Assembly (NCBI RefSeq): GCF_008124615.1
Contig: NZ_VNIB01000013.1
Coordinates: forward strand, 41,727-105,726
Reading direction: 5' to 3'
Origin: Geothermobacter ehrlichii
Lineage (GTDB): Bacteria > Desulfobacterota > Desulfuromonadia > Desulfuromonadales > Geothermobacteraceae
Length of the DNA: 64,000 nucleotides
Below are positions 24,701 through 38,104 of the stretch, in pieces. The first letter of the stretch is position 1. Each line of letters begins with the position of its first letter. A program made the position numbers and the translations under genes. The notes beneath the pieces were generated by a model, which worked only from the letters and a program-made list of their open reading frames with translations, was not told the DNA's origin and ran no database searches.

Positions 24701-27494
24701 TGTTGCTGAAAGTGGACGGCAACAGGGCATTGTAGGATCCAAACTCGTCCGTGTAGACCCGGGCTACCTCATTCCCGGCCCAGTCGCGATAGGAGATGGG
24801 AATCCACTTGGGGGCGGCCTTCTCGCCGAAAATGGGGCTGGAAGGATCGAACTCCGCCGCCAGGTCGTTATTGACGAATCCGACATTACGGGCTGCCTTG
24901 GGTACCCGAGTGTGGAAGTAGAACTCGACTCCTGTATTCTGGCCCTCAACCAGGGAGACCTGTTTCAGATTGCACAGGGGACGCTGCTGGCCGGCATAGA
25001 TGGACGAAACCAGATTGGCCGGGTCAATTTCCGAATAGGGCTGGCCGTTCTTGTCCAGCTGGAAGGCAAGATAATCGGCCACGGTGTGATTCTTGCCAAC
25101 GCAGACGAAGGGCAATGCCAAAGGGCTAGGCGTGTAGCTTTCGCCAAAGTCGACATTTTTGTCCTCTTCCTTGGAGAGGACGTAACCGGGCGGAGCCGGC
25201 GCCCCGACGATATACTTCCCCTCTGGCAACGGGGACACTTCCTGACCGTTCGGACCGGAAGGGAAATAGGATGTGAAGGCAAAACCACCGTCAAAGACAC
25301 CATCCCGTACCTGGTTCCAGGTGCCAAAATTGTCGAAACACTCCTTGGCCTGCTGGCCATTGATCTCCGGCAGGTTCTGCAGACAGTTTTGCGGCAGATT
25401 CGCGTCCCAGGCATCGGTCCAAGTAATGTTGACCGCATCCCCCCAGTCGAAAACACCCTTCGGTACCCGGTCGACATCCTCGGGGCCAGGAAAATTCCCT
25501 TGGGGGTAATTGTCGACATCGGCACGCTGGACTTTTCCGTCACCGTTGATGTCGTCGATGACACCATCACCATCGTCGTCGAGATAGAGATTGACCTGGG
25601 CATAGGGGATCCCCGGCTCCCAGCCTTCCTGGGCATCGAAACGGGGATCGTCGTTGGGGCGGGTGACATTGTAGATAACCAGGCCGGCAATTCCGCCATT
25701 CTCTCCCGGACTGTAATTGTTCTTGCCCCAGTCGATGATGTTGGTCTGGTTGAGGAAAAGATGCATGGCCTGGGTCAGGACTTCACCCGTGGCCGTACGG
25801 GACAGGTTGTTGCCGGTGTTGGGATTGATTCTCTCCACTCCCGAGAAGGTATCGGTGGCCGGATCGTAACTGAGGGTTCCGCTACTAAACTGCGGTTGCG
25901 GATGCAGCGTTCCGACAGCTTCAGCAGGCCAGCCGGAAACATCGAGCCCCGCGGCCAGCGGATCGTTCACCGGATCGACCGGACCACCATTGTCGACCAC
26001 CGCGGTCAGGCCGGTTGCCTTGAGAGTGGCGAATCCAACTTCTACCACCAGCCATTTGAAGAAGGGAAAAACCTCGGCAAATTCGTAGTCGCCGTTGATG
26101 TCGGAAGGCTGCAGCTGGTAGATGGTGCCGTTGCGGAAGCGGAGCAGAACATCGCGACCGGGCAGGCCGACTTCACCGGGATCCCGGTAACCATCTTCGT
26201 CGACATCGAGAAAGACGCTGCCCTTGAGGGTCCCGAACCAGCGGAAAGAAAGGACGTTGCCAAGATCGACCACATCGCCGGTACCACCGGGACCGGGAGG
26301 GACGACAACGGTATTGAAACCGAACAGGGCGTCAAGGTTTTCATCCCAGGTCACCAGTTCGTAGGTTCCCGGCGGTACATTGCTGATGACAAAGGAACTG
26401 TCAGCAGCGCACGACGCGGCATAAAGGCCTTTTCCGGTCAGGGGATCGTTCAGACCCACCCAGCAGCCATCTACCGGAGGGCCGGCATAGAAACCCTGCA
26501 GATTCGGCGGCCGGGAAAAATGGTTGAACCGGTTGACACCGCGGATCTCTCCGGTGTAGCCGCTGCGATCGATCCAGTCAGGATGAGACGGATCCAGCCA
26601 GGGCAGCTTGTCCTTGTTCACGAAACCGACAAAAACATGGTAAAAGCCGGGACCGAAGCCTTCGATAAACCGCTTCGGCTCATTTGCCTTGACCCAAACA
26701 TCGATGGTGCGGGTCCCTTCAATGGTCGCCGTCTGTATCCACTGGTCGGCCTGATCAGGCGGAGCCGAGACAAGAATTCCATACTTGCCGGGCGCAAGAA
26801 ACTTGATCTGAACCTCACCGCTGGCGTCGGTCTGCAACGCACCGTTGCCGAGCGTGGTCACGCAAGCCGACGGATCGTTGCCGGCATCGATACAGGCCAG
26901 ATCGTAGTCGGTGCCCAGGGGATTGCCAAAAGCATCCTGCATGACAAGGCCGGCCATGTCGTGGACCTGTATGCTGAACCCGGCCAGTCCGGGCTCATCG
27001 ACATTGAGGTCGGGAGCATTGTTTATCGGTCCATGATCCTGAAAGACCAGAACCGATATCTGCGTTGTCGGAATCGGCAACCGGTGAACCACCACCTTGA
27101 CGTCGGTCTGACCGCTGGCAACCAGGGTTCCGCCCATGGTGTAGCCATCGAAGGGACGTACGGAAATCACGTAACGTCCATCAGGTACACCGATGTCCGC
27201 CGTACTGGTTGCCGATTCTCCCTGGGCCACCACCGGCGTGTAACTCTTGTGAATGTCCAGACCGCTGGAAAAGGCAGTCGAAACACCGGCTGGCGTCTGA
27301 TTGGTGTTGTCTGCTTCAACAAGCCAGCGGAAACCGCCGGTTATGGCTGTTCCATTGCCATCAACCACCGTCACCGTAAAAGCCAGCGAGGGTCCGGCCC
27401 AGCCCAGACAGCCCAGCAGAACCACGAAAATCAACCATCGCCAGGAGACTTCTTTCAGAACGTTTCCTGAAGCCAACATTGTCTTGCTCCTCAT
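21750..27494 (-). CDS. Giant secreted beta-helix / SdrD-like repeat protein
   Basis: This protein of about 1914 aa has a signal peptide (WLIFVVLLGCLGWAGPSLAF). From about residue 40 to 1130 there are Ig-like / Cna-B / SdrD-type segments (SVFLDVDEDGYRDPGEVG) and acidic Ca-binding-like repeats (DDDGDGVIDDINGDGK near 635). Residues about 1140-1690 form a right-handed beta-helix of the pectate-lyase type (DGSGDYTKIQDAI onward, with many Asn-Asn turns). Two C-terminal Ig-like modules start at RVISPNGGDVLAAGS and RLLSPNGGETLLSGGS. No catalytic motif is evident, so a surface scaffold or adhesin is likely. The ATG at 27494 has AAGGAGG upstream. It is the first gene of the operon with the three multicopper proteins. 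Confidence 0.85.
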   Translation of the reverse strand: MRSKTMLASGNVLKEVSWRWLIFVVLLGCLGWAGPSLAFTVTVVDGNGTAITGGFRWLVEADNTNQTPAGVSTAFSSGLDIHKSYTPVVAQGESATSTADIGVPDGRYVISVRPFDGYTMGGTLVASGQTDVKVVVHRLPIPTTQISVLVFQDHGPINNAPDLNVDEPGLAGFSIQVHDMAGLVMQDAFGNPLGTDYDLACIDAGNDPSACVTTLGNGALQTDASGEVQIKFLAPGKYGILVSAPPDQADQWIQTATIEGTRTIDVWVKANEPKRFIEGFGPGFYHVFVGFVNKDKLPWLDPSHPDWIDRSGYTGEIRGVNRFNHFSRPPNLQGFYAGPPVDGCWVGLNDPLTGKGLYAASCAADSSFVISNVPPGTYELVTWDENLDALFGFNTVVVPPGPGGTGDVVDLGNVLSFRWFGTLKGSVFLDVDEDGYRDPGEVGLPGRDVLLRFRNGTIYQLQPSDINGDYEFAEVFPFFKWLVVEVGFATLKATGLTAVVDNGGPVDPVNDPLAAGLDVSGWPAEAVGTLHPQPQFSSGTLSYDPATDTFSGVERINPNTGNNLSRTATGEVLTQAMHLFLNQTNIIDWGKNNYSPGENGGIAGLVIYNVTRPNDDPRFDAQEGWEPGIPYAQVNLYLDDDGDGVIDDINGDGKVQRADVDNYPQGNFPGPEDVDRVPKGVFDWGDAVNITWTDAWDANLPQNCLQNLPEINGQQAKECFDNFGTWNQVRDGVFDGGFAFTSYFPSGPNGQEVSPLPEGKYIVGAPAPPGYVLSKEEDKNVDFGESYTPSPLALPFVCVGKNHTVADYLAFQLDKNGQPYSEIDPANLVSSIYAGQQRPLCNLKQVSLVEGQNTGVEFYFHTRVPKAARNVGFVNNDLAAEFDPSSPIFGEKAAPKWIPISYRDWAGNEVARVYTDEFGSYNALLPSTFSNNLPSPSGFSPNMLTLVLNDPGPIPDPDNPGQMIIDPNYKPEFAVAPWTFQFTPGQVTYTDTPIVPLAGFATLPADAELKADPVRGTPIPASVERNDPATGAKMGPLICAAGDELILKSGIGTGDLSGFGPLPPSTATGTVELVDLTTGTSYPLNVTSWFPQEVKVTVPQAVIDAGISEAHLVITRGDTGLSSQMAVTVHIRDCVANPPIIVAQDGSGDYTKIQDAIDAANAGDLIIVRPGVYNENVILHKEVILQGSGAGSKTGANTTTINAAAVPRNNLDAWHAKVLAITGADPFQVNEAPGIMVLGNATATPFAPGEPHAWIDGFHIIGGISGGGIYIVSDTYDVEISNNKVAGNRGSFGGGITVGTPNTGIDANNDGVDIHHNNVTSNGGVQGGGGINLYKGSDNYLVEKNLVSANFSRYSGGGISHVGYSDGGVIRNNQILFNEVFFGARLLGAGDGGGIYVAGEIVEGEGAGSVTIDGNLIQGNLAGSGNGGGIMVYAFNSTAELGTSSLTLTDNIIVNNVAGMAGAGLYLQDVAHADLVNNTIVNNDSTATAALAFGAGQIHSTPQPAGVVIRDLNAALITAGNDLSGVTLLNNILTGNRSLFNNAGLNNGAGGLSPGSEHAAVMADATLDYPDVWDLQVDGSNANVSGNMLSSLTRTLGVGATTGPTWDYSGGTNIAPATATLPYQFVKPYQNSLSIAIVLDEGGNAITVRFTPLDATAGDYHLLPSSDAVEAGQPVGAYLTASKDVDGNTRPQGAAVDIGADEFVAPDAAAVRVISPNGGDVLAAGSVFPICWEAPASATNFKVKYSLDGGQSWNTISLTASGPCLDWTVPTTILRQRNVLVKVRGEAGVNGPKVGVDFSDAPFTIEVIRLLSPNGGETLLSGGSTTISWQSYDPASFDHIVVAYRKKADLSWQTIAILSGLAGTDPGSVTWDPIISVLKPKNDLRVRVSAYDSNGVLLARDKSDSGVILQAVAP

Positions 27495-27862
27495 TCCCTG
27501 CCTCCTTCCTCCTGCCTGGGCCGGAGGGCGTCTGGTCTGTCTGTGACGGGCAAAATCACCTTCCGGATGCAGCATCGGTGATTTTCTGCGCTTTTCTCTT
27601 ACATAAGTCTCTACTTTTTGGACAGGAAACCCGCGACTCCTCACTCGGGAACCGGCATGATGATCAGTTTCACACTGTGCGAATACCCACCCTTGCTGAC
27701 TAAACTCTACAATAAAGACCACCTTGGTCAAGAATGTGGCGATTAATTTCTAGCAAATAAAACATGGGGGAACGCAAAGAGCGGCACCGGAGAAAACCAC
27801 CAAGCATGAAACCGGAACTGGAACGGCACCGAACAGAGAATCCGGAGCAATAAAATGAAATT
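27495..27862. other. Gene-free leader/promoter region of the giant-protein operon
   Basis: No gene is supported. On the minus strand TTGACC (27731-27726) and TAGAGT (27709-27704), 16 bp apart, form a possible promoter, which would give a 5' leader of roughly 200 nt before the ATG at 27494. The plus-strand bases near 27769 (GGGAACGCAAAG) resemble a c-di-GMP riboswitch fragment but lack the rest of the motif. Confidence 0.35.
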
Positions 27863-27897
27863 GAAAAAGCCCCCGACGGGCAAACCGCCGGGGGCTT
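27863..27897 (-). terminator. Rho-independent terminator of groESL
   Basis: On the minus strand GCCCCCGGCGG pairs with CCGTCGGGGGC across a TTTGC-like loop, followed by TTTTTC. It lies about 28 bp after the groEL stop. Confidence 0.85.
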
Positions 27898-27925
27898 CGG
27901 GCAGGGACAGGAAAAGGAGGTCGTG

Positions 27926-29566
<1,641 letters not shown>

Positions 29567-29594
29567 TTACCTCCTCGAATCGGGTTGGTCGCTC

Positions 29595-29882
29595 TTACTC
29601 GATGATGCCCATGATGTCGTCTTCGCGCATCATGAGGTATTCCTTGCCTTCGATCTTGACCTCGGTGCCGGCGTACTTGCCGAAGAGAACCTTGTCGCCG
29701 ACCTTGACATCCAGGGGCAGCACCTTGCCGTCCTCGGTCTTCTTGCCGTTGCCGACGGCGATGACCTTGCCCTGCTGGGGCTTCTCCTTGGCGGTATCGG
29801 GAATGATGATGCCGCCGACGGTCTTGGTCTCCTCTTCCAGGCGCTCGACGATGATACGGTCGTGCAGAGGTCTGATGTTCAT
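29595..29882 (-). CDS. groS: Co-chaperonin GroES
   Basis: This 95-aa Hsp10 caps the GroEL ring. The conserved start [17 protein letters not shown], the mobile loop with [13 protein letters not shown], and the [12 protein letters not shown] ending are all present. The ATG at 29882 is chosen because AAGGAG lies 7 bases upstream; the longer frame to 30002 crosses the operator and promoter and is not conserved. It is the first gene of the groESL operon and is expected to be heat-induced through HrcA, whose gene is not in the window. Confidence 0.97.
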   Translation of the reverse strand: MNIRPLHDRIIVERLEEETKTVGGIIIPDTAKEKPQQGKVIAVGNGKKTEDGKVLPLDVKVGDKVLFGKYAGTEVKIEGKEYLMMREDDIMGIIE

Positions 29883-29988
29883 CTTCTCAACTCCTTTCTG
29901 CAATGCGTTATGACTGGCATCTCGCCAGTGTTCAGCGAAAAAAAGCAGATCGCCCTTGCCCGCCGACCGGAAAAAGGGCAGTCCTTTG

Positions 29989-30015
29989 TTAGCACTCACC
30001 ATAGATGAGTGCTAA
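29989..30015 (-). promoter_or_regulatory. CIRCE operator (HrcA-binding site)
   Basis: TTAGCACTC-N9-GAGTGCTAA matches the CIRCE consensus exactly. The palindrome extends outwards by several more bases (CCTTTG / CAAAGG) on both sides. It lies between the promoter and groES, the usual place for HrcA repression. Confidence 0.95.
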
Positions 30016-30030
30016 CAAAGGACAGGGCTA

Positions 30031-30058
30031 AATATAATCAGGCAATTCTGATTGTCAA
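30031..30058 (-). promoter_or_regulatory. groESL promoter (sigma-70 type)
   Basis: On the minus strand TTGACA (30058-30053) and TATATT (30036-30031) lie 16 bp apart, immediately upstream of CIRCE. The -35 is a perfect match. Confidence 0.75.
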
Positions 30059-30257
30059 GGGTTTTTCGGACGGCCCCAAATCCATCACCTGTTTTGTGGA
30101 CCGAGGATGCCGGAACGGGTCCGGATGCAAGGCGACCGGCCGATTCGGGCGCAGGCGCGGCACGAGCCACGTCGAGCACCGAAGCGACGCCGGCAACGCA
30201 GCAGATGGGCCTGTTGCGGCAGCCGAATCCCGAAATGGGGAGTGGATTTGGGGCAAA

Positions 30258-30803
30258 TCAGCCCTTGGACAGGGCGTCGATGAGGTAGCCGGCCAGGGTA
30301 TCGGCGATGTCCCTGGCAAGCAGCCGGCGCTGCTGTTCGATGGTCGAGTAATCGTGGTCGAAAAAGACCTCACGGGGATATTCCATCATCAGTACGGGCT
30401 CTGTACTGCCGGGCTGAAAGAGTCTGATCCGGCTGCGCGAGCGGATGGTGGTGCTGCAGCACCCCGATTCCTCGACGTAGGCGAAGAGATCCCCGGTGAT
30501 GTAATAGTGTGACGCCAGCCAGTCGGGGGCGATCTCTTTCAGCCCCTGCTTGAGAATGACGACGTTGTATTTTCTGTCGACACCCTTTTCGATCAGGGCA
30601 TCAACAAAGCGGTCGAAAATGCCTTCGCTGACCGCCTGCGGCACCATGATGGTGGTGAAAGGGACCACGTAGAGGGTTTCCTCGGAAGGAACGACGGTGA
30701 AGGTGCTCTTCTTGTGCACCTCCGGCCGGGACGAACAGGCCGCGACCAGCAGAAGCATGAGACAGAGCAGGCCGCAGCCGCGAAACATTCGGACCAACGT
30801 CAT
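30258..30803 (-). CDS. Lipoprotein of unknown function
   Basis: This protein of about 181 aa has a lipoprotein signal (LLCLMLLLVAAC-SS, Cys near residue 19). The mature part begins with a charged segment, then PSEETLYVVPFTTIMVPQAV and a helical region, then strands around HYYITGDLFAYVEES and SRSRIRLFQPGS. GGGAGG precedes the ATG at 30803 by 7 bases; the longer form would begin with a GTG that is part of that site. I do not recognise a family with certainty; the pattern resembles periplasmic LpoB/CsgG-like lipoproteins but that is weak. It lies 36 bp downstream of the radical SAM gene and may be cotranscribed with it. Confidence 0.65.
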   Translation of the reverse strand: MTLVRMFRGCGLLCLMLLLVAACSSRPEVHKKSTFTVVPSEETLYVVPFTTIMVPQAVSEGIFDRFVDALIEKGVDRKYNVVILKQGLKEIAPDWLASHYYITGDLFAYVEESGCCSTTIRSRSRIRLFQPGSTEPVLMMEYPREVFFDHDYSTIEQQRRLLARDIADTLAGYLIDALSKG

Positions 30804-30839
30804 GGCAAACCCTCCCACAAGACGAAAATCATGCCGGAC

Positions 30840-31796
30840 TCAGGCGACCAGCGCCCCGCCGCAGGACGAACCGCAACCGGCGGTACAGCCGAAACAGTGC
30901 CCTCCGGTCGAGATGGGACGCCCGGCGAGCTGCGCCGGATCGAGCTGGTCGATATGCCGCGGCAGGCCTTCGGCCAGCCCCAGGCCGAGCACCAGGTTGA
31001 AATCGCAATCCGCCAGTGTGCCGTCCCAGGCGATACAGATCTGGTGGCGGCACATCAGGCCCTCGACCGTGGCCGGATTGAACGCCTCCTCGAGCAGGGC
31101 GCGATACGCCTCCGCCTTCTGCTGACGCTGCAAATCTTCCAGAAAACGCCCGATGGGCATGTTGGCGATGGTCAGCAACCGGGTAAAGACGATGCCGTGC
31201 TCCCGTCCAAGATGGTCGCGGTAGTCCTTCTCCAACGCCTGCTGGGCCGGTGGCAGGAACGGCCCGCCGGGATTGTAGACCAGGCTGAGGGGAAGCTCCG
31301 GCTGCCGGCCGTAACCGAGCTCGTTGAGCAGCCGGATGGCGTCAATGCTGCGTTCGTAGACCCCCTGCCCGCGCTGGGTATCGACATTGCGGTCGAGATA
31401 ACAGGGCAGGGAGGCCACCAGCTGCACCTGCTGCTCCCGGAAGAAAGCGGCCGTCGCCTCCTGCCCCGGTTCGAACAAAACCGTCAGGTTGGTCCGCACC
31501 TGCACCGGATGCCCCTTCTCGCGCAGTATCCCGACAAACTTCCGGAAATGCGGATTGAGTTCGGGAGCGCCGCCGGTGATATCGACCTGGATGCCGGGGA
31601 AGGCATCCACCAGCCGCAGAACCGACTCCATGGTTGGCCAGTCCATGTTTTCGCTCCGGGTCGGCGCCCCCTCGACATGACAGTGGCGGCAGGCCAGATT
31701 GCACCTGAAACCGATGTTGACCTGAATGAGGGACGGCGCCGCGGCCGTCAGGTCGCGGCCGGTATGCTGGCGGACGGAACGGCTGAAATCGTTCAT
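30840..31796 (-). CDS. ArsS-like radical SAM protein (arsenosugar-type)
   Basis: This 318-aa radical SAM protein has its cluster Cys at 32, 36 and 39 (CNLACRHC), preceded by PSLIQVNIGF and followed by VDITGGAPEL as SAM-binding segment. The C-terminal third carries the Cys-rich pattern (CRHQICIAWDG, DCDFN, HCFGCTAGCGSSCGG) of the ArsS / DUF3641 group, linked to arsenosugar synthesis in some bacteria. Known family members include selenoproteins; here the C-terminal positions are Cys. No arsenic genes (arsM, arsR) adjoin it, so the arsenic role is doubtful. A gene for a lipoprotein follows. The ATG at 31796 is preceded by AAAGG. Confidence 0.78.
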   Translation of the reverse strand: MNDFSRSVRQHTGRDLTAAAPSLIQVNIGFRCNLACRHCHVEGAPTRSENMDWPTMESVLRLVDAFPGIQVDITGGAPELNPHFRKFVGILREKGHPVQVRTNLTVLFEPGQEATAAFFREQQVQLVASLPCYLDRNVDTQRGQGVYERSIDAIRLLNELGYGRQPELPLSLVYNPGGPFLPPAQQALEKDYRDHLGREHGIVFTRLLTIANMPIGRFLEDLQRQQKAEAYRALLEEAFNPATVEGLMCRHQICIAWDGTLADCDFNLVLGLGLAEGLPRHIDQLDPAQLAGRPISTGGHCFGCTAGCGSSCGGALVA

Positions 31797-32036
31797 GGCT
31801 CGCTGCCTTTCCAGTTGGCGGTGGCGGATCTGGGAATGATGGCGGACCGCCGGCGAGGCGAGCAGGCGGTCGATTTCCTCTTTCAGGCTCTGGCGGTCGA
31901 CCGGCTTGCGGCCCCGTCAACGACAGACCCGGATGCAAACAGCAACGGTGCGGCCAAACGCAACAGATCGTTCAACTTTCTACGTTTATAGCACGCGGAC
32001 GCCGACGACTGTCAATGACGACTGGCCGAGACCGGT

Positions 32037-34224
<2,188 letters not shown>

Positions 34225-34232
<8 letters not shown>

Positions 34233-36018
34233 CCTCGTCCTCCAGGTTGCGCGACATCAGGGCGCGATTGTAGGCGGAAATGATGTCCTTGCGGGAGATG
34301 ATGCCCACCAGCCGCCGGGGATTGTCCGCGGCGACCACCGGCAGCTGCTCGATGTTGCGGTAGCCTATCTTGCGCAGCGCCTGGTCGAGATTTTCCTCCT
34401 CGGTGACGGTGATGACATCGGTGGTGGCCAGCTCCTTGATGACCACCAGATCCTTCAGCTCCCGCTCGAAGACCACGCCCATGAAGTCCTGCACCGAAAT
34501 GATGCCGGTCATCTCCCCCTCGGCGTTGACCAGGGGAAAGTTGGTATGCCGGGTACTGGCGGTGAACTCGGCGAACTGGCCGAGGGTCATGTTTTCCGGC
34601 ACCGTCTCGACGTCGCGGGCCATGACGTCGCGGACCAGCAACGCCTTCATGATGTTCCGCTCCTTGCCCGCCTCCAGGTCGATGCCGGCCCGGGAGAGTT
34701 CGACCGTCTCCAGGCTGTCCTTCTTGAAATGACGGGCGATGGAGGTGCCGATGACGCAGGTCAGCATGATCGGAATGATGACCTGGTAGCTGTCGGTAAT
34801 CTCGAACAGCAGAAAGATGGCGGTCATCGGCGCATGGGTGGCGGCCGACAGAAAGGCCCCCATGCCGACCAGGGCGTAGGCGCCCGGCGACAGGCCGACA
34901 TCGGGAAAGGCCAGGGCCGCCAGGTGGCCGAAGGCGCCACCGGCGACGGCACCGAGAAAGAGACAGGGGGCGAACATGCCGCCCGGCAGGCCGGAGCCGA
35001 GGGTAATGGAGGTGGCCACCGCCTTGGCCAGCACCAGCAGCGCCAGCAGGGCCCAGGCGTGTTCGCCGTGCAGCACCGTCTCCATGAACTCGTAGCCGTT
35101 GCCGAACACCTGTGGCAAACCGACGCCGATCGCCCCGACGACCAGGCCGCCGAGAACGGGCTTGGCCAGGCGGGGAATCCTGACGGCGTCGATCAGGTCC
35201 TTGATGCGAAAGTGAAGCTCGATGAAGCCCGTCGCCAAGGCGCCGATCAGGCCGCCGAGCAGCAGATAGAGCACCAGCTCCCAGAAGCTGTGCATGAAGT
35301 AGGGAGGAGCGGTCAGTTCGGAGATGTTGCCCAGCAGGGCGCGAGACACCACCGTCGCCATGCCGCTGGCGATGACGATGGAGGTGAAGCTGGCCAGCTC
35401 GAACGATGAGAGCAGCACGATCTCGGTGGCGAAGAAGACCCCGGCGATGGGCGCGTTGAAGGTCGCCGCCACGCCGGCGGCGGCGCCGCAGGCGACCAGC
35501 ACCTTGAGCCGGTCGCCGCTCATGCGGAACAGCTTGCCGAACTGGCTGCCGATGGTACCGCCGATGACGGCGATCGGCCCTTCCTGTCCGGCGCTGCCGC
35601 CGGTTCCCAGGGTGATGGCGGCGCCGAGTCCGCGGGTGAAGATGGGGCGCAGGGGAAGCTTGGCGCCCTGCAGGTTGACCTTGACCAGAAAACCGGCGAA
35701 CCCGCTCTTCAGGTCCTTGCCGAAAAAGATCCACAGCGGCAGCACCAACAGGCCGCCGACAGCCGGAAAGAGAACCAGCAGCAGGCGCTGCGGTGCCCAC
35801 TGGTCGAAAGCGATGTGAAAAAACGCCAGTCCCTGTTCCACCACCAGCAGGTGAACCAGTTCGATGGTCTGGCGGAAGAGGTAGTTGCCGAGTCCACCGA
35901 GCACCCCGATGATCACCGCCAGAGCGATGAGAAAGGTGTTCTCGCTGATATGCAGCCGGGGGATGGCGGCGGTCAGCAGTTTCTGAATCAGCCTGAACAG
36001 ACGAGCGGCGAGGGACAA
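34225..36018 (-). CDS. ClC-family chloride channel or transporter with C-terminal CBS pair
   Basis: This protein of about 597 aa has a ClC membrane domain with the conserved segments GGSAGQEGPIAVIGG (gating Glu present) and GSGLPGGMFAP, followed by a C-terminal pair of CBS domains (about the last 130 residues) that usually bind nucleotides. It moves Cl- or other anions such as fluoride or nitrate across the inner membrane. The start is uncertain. TTG at 36018 is chosen because GAGGAG lies upstream and the open frame beyond it runs into the palindromic element at 36086-36212, whose sequence is unlikely to be coding; a TTG at 36111 is the alternative. The gene overlaps pcrA by 8 bp. The operon logic is unclear. 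Confidence 0.82.
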
Positions 36019-36085
36019 AACGGAAAACAGCTCCTCGTGGCCGCGCCCAAGACGCGGCGGACAGTATTTGCGTTTGCCAACAAGC

Positions 36086-36212
36086 CAGGCTGCTGAAAAT
36101 GGCAGATACAAGGCATCCGAAATTTCAAGGCATGCGGCGTACCTGTAAACTCGTGCGTCGAATGCCGAGAAATAAGGATAGCACAGCTGGACGGGCCGTT
36201 TTCAGCAGCCTG
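36086..36212. repeat. 127-bp palindromic element between clc and glmS
   Basis: The 18-bp ends (CAGGCTGCTGAAAATGGC and, inverted, GCCGTTTTCAGCAGCCTG) match at 17 of 18 positions. The interior of about 90 bp is AT-richer than its surroundings and has no gene. The form is that of a miniature or REP-like dispersed element. Confidence 0.7.
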
Positions 36213-36218
36213 CCTGAG

Positions 36219-38053
<1,835 letters not shown>

Positions 38054-38104
38054 GAAAAAACCCCTCCGTATCTAGCAGCCATCAGGCCGTTGGCTGGACG
38101 ATTC

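Noticed and set aside
27769..27800. c-di-GMP (GEMM) riboswitch suggested by GGGAACGCAAAG
   Set aside because: Only this part of the consensus is seen, the upstream GCACAGGGCAAACC-type part is absent, and the orientation does not lead into a gene.
31800..31920. N-terminal extension of the ArsS-like protein
   Set aside because: The frame stays open upstream of the ATG for about 40 codons to a TGA (SLKEEIDRLLASPAVRHH), but there is no ATG, GTG or TTG start in it; the family's usual start matches the ATG at 31796.
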